Origin: UKL13-3 sp040387195
GTDB taxonomy: Bacteria > Bacteroidota > Bacteroidia > UKL13-3
Assembly: GCA_040387195.1 (NCBI GenBank)
Contig: JAZKEF010000019.1
Span: forward strand, 62,001-126,000
DNA: 64,000 bases
Direction: 5' to 3'
Of the stretch, positions 37,848 to 46,162 are shown piece by piece. The notes beneath the pieces are model-generated. The model saw only the letters and a program-made list of their open reading frames with translations. It did no database searches and was not told the DNA's origin. The number at the start of each line of letters is the position of its first letter. The first letter of the stretch is position 1. Position numbers and translations under genes: made by a program.

Positions 37848-38188
37848 GTATTGCCTATGTTAATCTTTGTTAGTCACTTTGTTCTTTGCGCAAACTTTCG
37901 ACTCCCTGCCGGTGCCTTCGGCTTTTCCACTTCATGGAGCTCAGGCACCTTACTCCTCCTCATTATTTAATTTCATATATCTTAGTCGCTTTCTTGCATC
38001 CCTAACTCCCCTAATCTCCTTATCCCCTAATACCTTAATTCCGAATCCACTCATTCAACACCTCACAGGCCTTGTTTGTTTTAAGGGGTTGGCCTAAAAC
38101 AACTTAGTCATTTATCCGTCTGATAAGTACTAAAATAAACATAAAGCCCGCAGAAAGTTGTAAATTTAACTTATAAAAGCCACTCACT
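37848..38188. other. 341-bp divergent gap without a gene
   Basis: This lies between the DUF429 gene and ppx, which diverge. It has no convincing ORF. It contains a weak inverted pair GGTGCCT/AGGCACC (37912-37918 and 37943-37949) and AT-rich sequence before ppx, but no clear promoter match. Confidence 0.6.
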
Positions 38189-39097
38189 TTGAAAGCAATT
38201 ATTGATTTAGGCACCAATACCTTTCATCTGCTGATAGCCGAAATAGAACATGGCGCTATCATTGAACACCGTAAAATTCAGATCCCTGTTAAAATTGGAG
38301 AAGGCGGTATCAATGAACAATACATTGCACCTGCAGCCTATGAGCGTGGAATGAATGCGTTAAAAACTTTCAGGGAAGCACTCAACGAGTTTGGCATTCA
38401 CGAAATCACCGCATTCGGTACCTCAGCTATTCGTGATGCATCCAATGGTTTAACCTTTATCAATGATGCAAAACGATTGTACCAGATTACCATTGAATCC
38501 ATCTCCGGAGAATATGAAGCTGAACTGATTTACCGGGGTGTACAGCATTCCTTTGACTTACCCGATGCCAATGTGCTTGTAATGGATATTGGCGGAGGAA
38601 GCGTGGAATTTATTATTGGCCGGAAAGAAACCATTCTTTGGAAGCATAGCTATCCACTGGGAGCGGCACGCCTTATCGAACGTTTCCATAACTCTGATCC
38701 TATTTCGGATGTGGAAGTCGTTTCGTTGCAATCATACCTGGTACATAATATCAAATTGCTTCGCGATGCACTCCTGCAATTTCCTGCCGAAATCCTGATT
38801 GGCTCGGCAGGATCATTTGAAACACTGGTGGAGGTTCTACAAAAAGATTTGCATAAACCTGTGCTCCACCTTGGAGATCATGCTCAACAGATTTCTCTTG
38901 ATGATTTTAATGAATTCGTGGAGCTCATTACCTCACGCAATGCAACCGAACGTGCAGCTTTAAATGGCATGGCCGATTTTAGGGTTGAGATGATTGTGGT
39001 TGCCACCATACTGATGGATGTGGTCATCCGAAGATTTGAAATCACCCGCCTCATTGCATCCCAATATTCGCTTAAAGAGGGAATGTTATTTAGCTAA
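38189..39097 (+). CDS. Ppx/GppA-family phosphatase
   Basis: This gene starts at TTG; the product begins MKAIIDLGTNTFHLLIAEIE, the phosphate-1 motif of the sugar kinase/Hsp70 fold, so the non-ATG start is credible. FGTSAIRDA and VMDIGGGSVEFI (phosphate-2 loop) are present. At 302 residues it contains only the two N-terminal domains, the common short form in Bacteroidota. The family cleaves inorganic polyphosphate or pppGpp; a link to the Rel enzyme in this window is possible but not shown. Confidence 0.93.
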   Translation: MKAIIDLGTNTFHLLIAEIEHGAIIEHRKIQIPVKIGEGGINEQYIAPAAYERGMNALKTFREALNEFGIHEITAFGTSAIRDASNGLTFINDAKRLYQITIESISGEYEAELIYRGVQHSFDLPDANVLVMDIGGGSVEFIIGRKETILWKHSYPLGAARLIERFHNSDPISDVEVVSLQSYLVHNIKLLRDALLQFPAEILIGSAGSFETLVEVLQKDLHKPVLHLGDHAQQISLDDFNEFVELITSRNATERAALNGMADFRVEMIVVATILMDVVIRRFEITRLIASQYSLKEGMLFS

Positions 39098-39143
39098 TTT
39101 CTTCCAGCAAACAACCCTCCGAGCCTGCCGCCATTACAATATG

Positions 39144-39710
39144 CTATTCTAACCTTTTTAAATGGTCATATAATTTACTTACCGGCAAACCCATTACATT
39201 GTAAAAACAACCGTGTATTTTTTCAACGGCTATATATCCAAACCAATCTTGAATACCATAGCTACCTGCCCTGTCGAAAGGTTTGTAGTTTTTAATGTAA
39301 TGCCAGATTTCGGCATCCGTAAGTTTTTTTATGAATACTTCGCTGCTATCGTAAAAAGGAATGATATGGTTATGTGTGCGCAAACAAACACCTGTATATA
39401 CCATATGCATGGTGCCGCAAATCTCCTTTAACATTCTAAACGCCTCTTCCTCGCTTTCGGGTTTATTCAATACATGATTGTTCACCCAAACAATCGTATC
39501 TGCGGTGATCAATACCTCATCTGCACCAATAGGCAACGGGTATGCTTTTGCCTTTTTTTCTGCTAAGTATAACGCTATTTCTTCTCCCTCCAACTCAAGC
39601 GGAAAGGATTCGTCCACCTCATATGTTCTTACTTCAAACGGATATTCAAGTCCTTTAATCAGTTCTTGCCTGCGGGGAGATTTAGATGCCAGGATTATTT
39701 TTTTAGTCAT
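39144..39710 (-). CDS. Maf-family nucleotide pyrophosphatase
   Basis: This family hydrolyses non-canonical or excess nucleoside triphosphates (dTTP/UTP class) to monophosphates. The length is 188 residues. The motifs are ASKSPRRQELIKGL (8-21), ADTIVWVNNHVLNKP with the catalytic Asp, and GSYGIQDWFGYIAVEKIHGC near the C-terminus. The stop is followed at once by the convergent ppx region. The start lies 9 bp downstream of the dehydrogenase stop, so the two are cotranscribed. Confidence 0.95.
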   Translation of the reverse strand: MTKKIILASKSPRRQELIKGLEYPFEVRTYEVDESFPLELEGEEIALYLAEKKAKAYPLPIGADEVLITADTIVWVNNHVLNKPESEEEAFRMLKEICGTMHMVYTGVCLRTHNHIIPFYDSSEVFIKKLTDAEIWHYIKNYKPFDRAGSYGIQDWFGYIAVEKIHGCFYNVMGLPVSKLYDHLKRLE

Positions 39711-39719
39711 TCCTTATTG

Positions 39720-40790
39720 TTAAAATTCTATTTTCAATTTCTCTGCTAACAGTTTCAAATCTTCAACCACTTTATCATTCAAAGGGATTCCACGTTGGGA
39801 ACGCTCCGCGTAAGCAGCAAATTCAGGCTCTCCCGGAATCACAACCGGAACAGTTGCATCAATCGGTTCAGCTGTTTTAAAACGGTCGATCCAATTATCC
39901 AGGTGGGCTTTAAAATCAGTGGCCGGTCTGAACGCATCGATGCGCATAGCTCCAACAAAATGTCCGATTCCTTTTCCCGGTTGGTTTGGTACCGGATCCA
40001 AAAACGAAACAAACGGAGGCACCCACGGACCATAATTAGCCCCGGATAATACCGCGCTGAAAATATCAACCACTGCACTTAAACCAAACCCTTTATGTCC
40101 TGCATTGGTATCACCACTTCCCAATGGTAATAAGATCCCTCCATCCTTCAGTGCATTCGGGTCGGTAGTATCATTTCCATTTTTATCCATGATCCATCCT
40201 TTGGGCACTTGTTTGTTGGCACGTTGAGCTATTTCCAACTTACCGTTTGCTGCCGTTGATGTTGCCAAATCAACCACTACCGGTTGGTGTTTACCCGCAG
40301 GAAATACATAACACATCGGATTGGTACCCAACATCCTTTCTTTGGAATGTGTTGGCGCTACCAAAGGACTGGCATTGGTCATGGCTATTCCAATCATATC
40401 GTGTTCAACAGCCATCATAGCATGGTAAGCTGCAATCCCAAAGTGATTTGAATTTTGAATAGCAACCCACCCGGTTCCAACTTGTTTGGCTTTATCTATT
40501 GCAAGCTGCATTGCTTTGGGGGCCACAGTTAATCCCAACCCTCCATCTGCATCGATGGTTGCAGTTGATGGCGTTTCATGAATGACTTTCCAATCCGGAT
40601 TCATCTTTGCCCTCCCTGCTTCATGTAATCTTACATAACCACTTAAACGTGCAACGCCATGCGAATCGATACCCCGCATATCGGCAGTAACCAATACACT
40701 GGCTGCAAGCATTGCATCATTTGTGTTCATCCCGCAATGTTCGAACACATTTTGGGTAAATTGTAGCAGTTTATCTTTAGTGAAATTCAT
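39720..40790 (-). CDS. Ldh_2-family malate/L-lactate dehydrogenase
   Basis: This is a 356-residue NAD(P)-dependent oxidoreductase of the malate/L-sulfolactate/ureidoglycolate class, which is unrelated to the Rossmann malate dehydrogenases. Signature stretches are ADMRGIDSHGVARL, the catalytic His segment NSNHFGIAAYH and GTNPMCYVFPAG. The exact substrate cannot be predicted. It stands just upstream of maf and downstream of the prohibitin gene, separated by a 109-bp gap that contains a decayed dispersed repeat. Confidence 0.92.
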   Translation of the reverse strand: MNFTKDKLLQFTQNVFEHCGMNTNDAMLAASVLVTADMRGIDSHGVARLSGYVRLHEAGRAKMNPDWKVIHETPSTATIDADGGLGLTVAPKAMQLAIDKAKQVGTGWVAIQNSNHFGIAAYHAMMAVEHDMIGIAMTNASPLVAPTHSKERMLGTNPMCYVFPAGKHQPVVVDLATSTAANGKLEIAQRANKQVPKGWIMDKNGNDTTDPNALKDGGILLPLGSGDTNAGHKGFGLSAVVDIFSAVLSGANYGPWVPPFVSFLDPVPNQPGKGIGHFVGAMRIDAFRPATDFKAHLDNWIDRFKTAEPIDATVPVVIPGEPEFAAYAERSQRGIPLNDKVVEDLKLLAEKLKIEF

Positions 40791-40852
40791 CTGTTCATTG
40801 GCTTTTGGCCATTAGTGGTTACCTTCATATAACTCCGGATGTGGTGCTTCCT

Positions 40853-40876
40853 AACCCGATAAATCGTGAGGTTACA
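40853..40876. repeat. Decayed CCCGATAAATCG dyad element
   Basis: The sequence CCCGATAAATCGTG at about 40856 differs by one base from the dyad at 28979-28992. Flanking GAGGTTAC and an upstream GGCTTTTGGCCATTAG echo the purA-fur gap. Confidence 0.45.
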
Positions 40877-40899
40877 ATTGGCACATTTCTTCATCCAAC

Positions 40900-41802
40900 T
40901 TATTTCCCATCCAAAATAATCGGTGTGTTCCCTTTGCCCATAATAATTACTTTGGCATTCGGAGATTTTGCTAGTTCCAAATTGGCTTTAATCATTTCGT
41001 ATTGCAGTTGTTTGTCGCTTAGTCCGGTGCTTATAATTCGCTGATAGTCTGCTATACCTTGCGCCTCCACCCGTTTTCGCTCTGCTTCCTGCCTTTCCTT
41101 CTGCAATACGAATTGCATTTTTTGCGCATCCTGTTCAGCATTTATTTTCGATTCGATGGTAGTTTTTACAGATGATGGTAATGTAATATTTCTAACAAGT
41201 AACTGTTCCAAAACCAGTCCACGCTTTTTAAAGTCATCTTCAATGCTTTTAAATATCCTTCCCTGAAACTCATCACGTTTGGATGAATACAATGAAACAG
41301 CATCATAATACACAGCGTTGTCGCGAATCTTTGTGCGCGTTAATGGACGTACAATTTTATCAGTATAGTCAGCACCGGTTTCCCTTAATAAACGTGGTGC
41401 TTCTCCCGGAACTAAACGGTACAAAACGGTTAAATCAATTGTTACTTCCAATCCATCCGCTGTCAGTACTCTAATTGCATCATCCCCGCTCTGAGCTCCT
41501 TCATCATGAATTCCACTCATGGTATAATTCTGCGTCTTAATATCAAGCCGTTTCACATCCACAACCGGATTTATAAAATGAAGTCCACTGCTTAATACAT
41601 CATCCTCTACCCTTCCAAACAATACCTTTACTCCAACCTGGCCCGGTTCAATTTGCTTAAAGCAAGACGTTGCGATGCCGATAACAATGAGCAAGAAACC
41701 AACACTACGTATGGCAGGAATGAACTTTTTGAAAGCCTCTGTTTTGGTCAACACAACTGCACTTACAACAACGAAGAGCAGTCCTAAAATAATTAAAAAC
41801 AT
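40900..41802 (-). CDS. Prohibitin (SPFH domain) family membrane protein
   Basis: This is a 300-residue protein. Two N-terminal hydrophobic helices (about 1-18 and 30-48) anchor an SPFH domain (GQVGVKVLFGRVED, RVLTADGLEVTIDLTVLYRL) followed by a long charged coiled coil (AEQDAQKMQFVLQKERQEAE). SPFH proteins form large rings or membrane microdomains and often regulate membrane proteases; the partner here is unknown. A cysteine lies after the second helix (ATSCFKQ), but the sequence before it does not look like a lipobox. Confidence 0.92.
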   Translation of the reverse strand: MFLIILGLLFVVVSAVVLTKTEAFKKFIPAIRSVGFLLIVIGIATSCFKQIEPGQVGVKVLFGRVEDDVLSSGLHFINPVVDVKRLDIKTQNYTMSGIHDEGAQSGDDAIRVLTADGLEVTIDLTVLYRLVPGEAPRLLRETGADYTDKIVRPLTRTKIRDNAVYYDAVSLYSSKRDEFQGRIFKSIEDDFKKRGLVLEQLLVRNITLPSSVKTTIESKINAEQDAQKMQFVLQKERQEAERKRVEAQGIADYQRIISTGLSDKQLQYEMIKANLELAKSPNAKVIIMGKGNTPIILDGK

Positions 41803-41848
41803 ATTGTTTGGTGATTATGATTAATGGGTATTTGAATGATTGTTTTAC

Positions 41849-42008
41849 TCTTTCAACAAAACGAATTTTCATCTTTTACTATTCCGGAGGCATGCTTCGA
41901 TATCCCGAAAGCTATCGGGACAGAATGACAAAACTTCTTTCAACAAAGCGGCCTTCCTTTTCGGATTTCTCCCGATAGCTATCGGGATCGAATTTCTTTC
42001 AACGAAGC
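41849..42008. repeat. Composite of direct repeats and two GATAGCTATC palindromes
   Basis: TCTTTCAACAAAAC (41849), TCTTTCAACAAAGC (41936) and TCTTTCAACGAAGC (41995) are near-identical. Between them lie TCCCGAAAGCTATCGGGA (41903-41920) and the perfect palindrome TCCCGATAGCTATCGGGA (41970-41987), the same 18 bp found in the tRNA-Leu copy. The block fills most of the 217-bp gap between the prohibitin and LutA-like genes. Confidence 0.85.
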
Positions 42009-42019
42009 CATCTCTCCCA

Positions 42020-42739
42020 TTATAACCCTTGCGCCAATACATCTGCAATATGCAACACTTTTATTGGCAGGTTCTTTTTCTTTATTACGCTATCCAGTTG
42101 CAGCAGGCATGAATAATCGGTTGATATGACATACTCTGCTCCGGTTGCCTGTATATTTTCAATTTTCTGTTCGGCTAAGCTCACCGAGATTGCCTCATTT
42201 TTTACTGCGAATGATCCGCCAAACCCACAGCATGTTTCGCAATCTTTCATCTCTATCAACTCCAATCCTTTTACATTGGATAATAACTCACGCGGTTGCG
42301 ATTTAATCTTGCATTCGCGCAAGGCACTGCAAGAATCATGGTATGTGGCTTTGCCGGTAAGAATAGACCCAAAATCTGTCACCTTCATTACATCAACCAA
42401 AAATTCGCTCAGTTCAAATGCTTTTTTTTGCAGTTGTTTGAATTTATTATGGTACGATGAATTCTGAAACAATAAGTCATACGAATTACGCATCATTCCT
42501 ACGCAGGATCCTGCACAGCATACCAGATTCCGATTCGGGTCAAACTCCCTTAAAAACTTTTCGGCAACTTCCCTCGCATCATTCCAGTGTCCTGCATTAA
42601 ACGCTGCCTGTCCGCAACATGTTTGCTCTACATTATAATTCACCTGGCAACCTGCTTTTTCCAACACTTTAATCATGTTAAAAGCGGTTTCAGGTCTTAG
42701 CTGATCTATAAAACACGGTATGAATAAATCTACTTTCAT
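42020..42739 (-). CDS. LutA-like (Fe-S)-binding CCG-domain protein
   Basis: This is a 239-residue protein with two cysteine-rich CCG domains: EQTCCGQAAFNAG with CCAGSC in the first half and DCETCCGFGGSFAVK in the second. This matches LutA/YkgE, a subunit of the L-lactate oxidising complex, and the related GlcF/HdrB subunits. LutB and LutC are not adjacent. Its stop lies just after the repeat block; its start follows the MFS permease stop directly, so the two are cotranscribed. Confidence 0.9.
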   Translation of the reverse strand: MKVDLFIPCFIDQLRPETAFNMIKVLEKAGCQVNYNVEQTCCGQAAFNAGHWNDAREVAEKFLREFDPNRNLVCCAGSCVGMMRNSYDLLFQNSSYHNKFKQLQKKAFELSEFLVDVMKVTDFGSILTGKATYHDSCSALRECKIKSQPRELLSNVKGLELIEMKDCETCCGFGGSFAVKNEAISVSLAEQKIENIQATGAEYVISTDYSCLLQLDSVIKKKNLPIKVLHIADVLAQGL

Positions 42740-44149
42740 CTAAGGGTGTAAGGTCTTGAAATTTTTGATACGTGCAATAAAAAATAAACCTGTTAAAAAA
42801 TACACAGCCAGTGCCACAATAGACGCACGCATATCTCCTGTAAGTTGCAATAACAACCCGTAACTGAAAGTTCCCAATACAATAGCCAGCTTTTCGCATA
42901 CATCATAAAAACTAAAATACGATGCATGATTCGGTGTGGTATCCGGAATAATTTTAGCATAGGTAGAACGAAACATTGATTGGATGCCTCCCATCACAAA
43001 CCCTACCAACACGGCCAATCCATAGAATTCATTCGCTGTTTGCGTAAAGTAGGCAATCCAGCAAATCATTATCCAGATTATAATCATGATGATTAGGGTG
43101 TAAATGTTTCCGATTCGTTCGGACAGTCGCGAAAAAAGCCATGCTCCAAGTATCGCAATCAACTGAATGATTAAAACGGTTCCGATCAGTTGTGATGTTT
43201 GCAGATGTAATTCCTGCGAGCCAAAAATTGTAGCCACATACATTACCGTTTGCAACCCCATGCTTACAAAAAAGAATCCCCACAAATAACGTTTAATATG
43301 ACTGTGGCTATTATGAGATTTGATTTCAATCCATACCTTTTTTAGCTCTTCAAACCCTTTACTCAATGGTTTCTCCAGTTTGGTAGCCAATGCTTTTCCC
43401 TCAGGTAAGTGTTTAAATGGAATCTGAGCCCAGCCGGCCCACCATAACCCAACGGAAACAAATGACAAACGACTGGCAACTCCTTCGTAATATCCTTTGG
43501 CATCGTTGAGTGCCGTTTCAGCATCTAATCCCGGGGTTGCCGCCATCAACTCTTCCACTTTGCCCTGCACAGGAAACAGTAACTCCGGAAACATAATCAT
43601 TACCAGGTTAATGATAAGCAATAATACACTACCAATGTAACCCATCGAAAATCCTTTTGCACTGATACGATCAAACTGGTCTTCGGTTGCAATTTCCGGC
43701 AGAAAGGCGTTGTAGTAAACAATGCTTCCTCCGAACCCTACGAGTGCAACTATAAACAATGCTACTCCGAATAATAATGTTGTTGATGTAAAGAAAAATA
43801 GCAGGGCACATGCAAGCGACCCCATGTAACAAAAGAGTTTCAGAAAACTTTTTTTGTTCCCCTTGGCATCGGCAATCCCCGATAATAAGGGGCTTAATAG
43901 GGTGACCAATAAAAATCCAATGGATAATGCATATGAATACAATGCGGTATTCAGAATCTTGCTACCAAACAATTCAATGTAATATGGACCTTCAGCAGTA
44001 CTTCCAGTAGCAATAGCCGCCTTTTTGCTCATTGCTTCAAAATAAGGGGGAAATATAGCGGTAGCAATGGTGAGTGAGAACACTGAATTAGCCCAATCAT
44101 ACATGGCCCACGCATTAATTACTTTTTTGTTATTGAGTGCTGGTTCCAT
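42740..44149 (-). CDS. UMF1-family MFS permease
   Basis: This is a 469-residue, 12-helix transporter. The N-terminal INAWAMYDWANSVFSLTIAT is the mark of the UMF1 (Atg22-like) group. A long loop follows helix 6 (EKPLSKGFEELKKVWIEI), and the conserved GGIQSMFRSTYAKIIPD is near 365-385. The substrate is unknown. Its ATG directly follows the stop of the upstream gene (no gap) and its stop abuts the LutA-like start, so three genes form an operon. Confidence 0.92.
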   Translation of the reverse strand: MEPALNNKKVINAWAMYDWANSVFSLTIATAIFPPYFEAMSKKAAIATGSTAEGPYYIELFGSKILNTALYSYALSIGFLLVTLLSPLLSGIADAKGNKKSFLKLFCYMGSLACALLFFFTSTTLLFGVALFIVALVGFGGSIVYYNAFLPEIATEDQFDRISAKGFSMGYIGSVLLLIINLVMIMFPELLFPVQGKVEELMAATPGLDAETALNDAKGYYEGVASRLSFVSVGLWWAGWAQIPFKHLPEGKALATKLEKPLSKGFEELKKVWIEIKSHNSHSHIKRYLWGFFFVSMGLQTVMYVATIFGSQELHLQTSQLIGTVLIIQLIAILGAWLFSRLSERIGNIYTLIIMIIIWIMICWIAYFTQTANEFYGLAVLVGFVMGGIQSMFRSTYAKIIPDTTPNHASYFSFYDVCEKLAIVLGTFSYGLLLQLTGDMRASIVALAVYFLTGLFFIARIKNFKTLHP

Positions 44150-44677
44150 CTATTTTATAACTATTGAATTGGCAATTAAACCGAATGCCTTAATAAAAGC
44201 ATTATAAGTCGGAGGCTCACAAGTATACGTTATGATATATGCTTTACCTTTCTCCACCAATATAACCTGATTGTACTTTAAAGCATAAATTCCCTGTTTA
44301 CCCAAATAAACAAGCATGTATGCATCCCGTGTACCCAGTTTGATTTTTTTTGATTCGACCTCTTTGTAGTCTGTAATCATTTTACGAATCATGGGTTTAC
44401 ACATCACTCCATATTCTTCGGAGGTTACTTCATTGCCCTTTAAATCTTCAACCAATACATTCACATTGTCATTAAACACATCTGAATCGTGTTGCCGCCC
44501 CGTTAATACCAGAAAAGAAACACCCATCGGTAATTCCTTACTCAGCTCCCAATCTTGCGGATAACTTATTTCAAATGATTTATCCTTTGAAAGGAATTTT
44601 TTGGTAGGTGTGGTTTGAGCCATTACTATGCTTGTGCAGGATACAACCAACAGAAAACTCAGGAGCGTTTTGTTCAT
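44150..44677 (-). CDS. Secreted protein of unknown function (PsbP/DUF1795-like)
   Basis: This is a 175-residue protein with a signal peptide (MNKTLLSFLLVVSCTSIVMAQ) if started at the ATG at 44677; the longer frame to 44707 would precede this signal and is not favoured. The sequence KSFEISYPQDWELSKELPMG is typical of PsbP-like or DUF1795 folds, which are small alpha-beta sandwich proteins without known catalysis. No catalytic motif is seen. It is the first gene of the operon with the UMF1 permease and the LutA-like protein. Confidence 0.7.
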   Translation of the reverse strand: MNKTLLSFLLVVSCTSIVMAQTTPTKKFLSKDKSFEISYPQDWELSKELPMGVSFLVLTGRQHDSDVFNDNVNVLVEDLKGNEVTSEEYGVMCKPMIRKMITDYKEVESKKIKLGTRDAYMLVYLGKQGIYALKYNQVILVEKGKAYIITYTCEPPTYNAFIKAFGLIANSIVIK

Positions 44678-44743
44678 ATACCGCAAATTATAGCAAAACT
44701 CCGACAATTGCGCAGTGTGCTAAAAAGGTGGAAAAATAAGTGG

Positions 44744-46120
44744 CTAGCGCACAATTAGTTTTTTCGATACTTCACCTGATTGTGCTCTGATTTTCAGGAG
44801 ATAGATTCCTTGCGGAAGATCTATGATATCCAGAGGCGAGTTCGGTTTGGTATTAACCCATGCCGCAACTTCTTTCCCTGCCAAATCATAAGCCTGTATA
44901 AACAATGTATGGGAAGAAACCTGAAAAAAATCTTCAACAGGATTCGGGTATACATCAATGGCTGTTTTCCCTTTAACATTTATCTCAATGCCTGTGGTAA
45001 TGCCATCAAACAGCCAATCATAACAAGCTCCGAACTCCCGGTTCCAAAACCATTCGCTATGTTTTCCGTCTTCATGTGTTACCAGTTTCAAGTCCAAATC
45101 AGTATGTCCTTTGGTTTTGAGAAGATCAATCATTGATTCCATGTCCGGAACCATATCCTGACTTTCCGTTGTACCCGACATAAAATAGAATTTCAATGTC
45201 CCATTTTTAGGTTTGTTTTCAACATAGGTATACAACGAATCGCTGAACCAAAATGATGGTGAAAAAATGCCGGCTTTGCTAAACACCTCGGGATAGGTAA
45301 TGGCTGCATAAAATGAAATTAATGCCCCGAGTGAACTTCCTGCTATCGCGGTATATTCTCTTTCCGGTTTAGTGCGGTATGCTGAGTCAATATAATGTTT
45401 AAGGGTTTGAACAATAAATTCGCAATAGGCCTCTCCCTGTCCGCCACCGTATGTTAGGTTCTTATATGCAGAGTATTCATCAATCCTGGTTGAGCCACCA
45501 TGGTCTATAGCAACCACAATACAACCTTTATCTCCGGCCTTTTGTTTCGTGCTCAGCGTTTCATCCACGGCCCATTCACCTGCATAAGAAGTAATCACAT
45601 CAAACACATTTTGTGCATCATGCATATACAATACCGGATATCGCTTTGCCGGTTGTGAAGTGTAGTCATTGGGTAAGTAAATCCATACTTTTCGCGTTCT
45701 GTTCAGTTGAGGGATATAAAATGAATCGCTTATAATTTTCACATTGGCCAATGCTGTTGAGGTTAGTGTGGTTGTACCCTCCCATCCATTTACAACTACA
45801 TTAATCAGCAGATTGGTAGCATAGGTAAAAGACCTGTTTCCAACGGGAGCACCTGTTATTGTTCCTTCTGCAGTTTCCCAACTGCCCTGTGTTATTTTAA
45901 AAGCTCCACCACCTGTTGCAGCCGGTAATTGGAGTTCATAGTTGCTTCCTACTTTGGTAAACAGAAATGCTGAATCGGCCGGATTCCAGTTATTGAATGT
46001 CCCAGCGGCAAAGAGGTATGGGTTGGCCGGAGTATTGGTTGGTAAACTTGTGATACGCAATGTTACCTGAGCAGTAGCACTCAAACACATCATTGTAAAA
46101 AGTACAATAAAAAAACGCAT
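44744..46120 (-). CDS. Secreted esterase with T9SS sorting domain
   Basis: This is a 458-residue protein. The signal peptide is MRFFIVLFTMMCLSATAQ. A CBM20/48-like sandwich (residues 20-115, GTFNNWNPAD) precedes an esterase D/enterochelin-esterase-like alpha/beta hydrolase with KRYPVLYMHDAQNVF, nucleophile Ser in AGSSLGALIS and a likely catalytic His in EDGKHSEWFW. The end is a short T9SS domain (IDVYPNPVEDFF to KLIVR). The product is therefore exported and acts outside the cell on an ester, possibly of a glycan. The start codon lies in the 3' arm of the clpX terminator hairpin. Confidence 0.92.
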   Translation of the reverse strand: MRFFIVLFTMMCLSATAQVTLRITSLPTNTPANPYLFAAGTFNNWNPADSAFLFTKVGSNYELQLPAATGGGAFKITQGSWETAEGTITGAPVGNRSFTYATNLLINVVVNGWEGTTTLTSTALANVKIISDSFYIPQLNRTRKVWIYLPNDYTSQPAKRYPVLYMHDAQNVFDVITSYAGEWAVDETLSTKQKAGDKGCIVVAIDHGGSTRIDEYSAYKNLTYGGGQGEAYCEFIVQTLKHYIDSAYRTKPEREYTAIAGSSLGALISFYAAITYPEVFSKAGIFSPSFWFSDSLYTYVENKPKNGTLKFYFMSGTTESQDMVPDMESMIDLLKTKGHTDLDLKLVTHEDGKHSEWFWNREFGACYDWLFDGITTGIEINVKGKTAIDVYPNPVEDFFQVSSHTLFIQAYDLAGKEVAAWVNTKPNSPLDIIDLPQGIYLLKIRAQSGEVSKKLIVR

Positions 46121-46139
46121 ACACGAATGTATGCGTTTT
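46109..46139 (-). terminator. clpX terminator containing the esterase start codon
   Basis: On the minus strand AAAACGCATACA, loop TTCG, TGTATGCGTTTT form a perfect 12-bp stem with a UUCG loop, followed by more T. It begins 24 nt after the clpX stop. The esterase ATG (46120-46118) is inside the 3' arm, and its first codons are the T-rich tail. Confidence 0.88.
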
Positions 46140-46162
46140 ACAATCTATTTGTATGTCAAATA

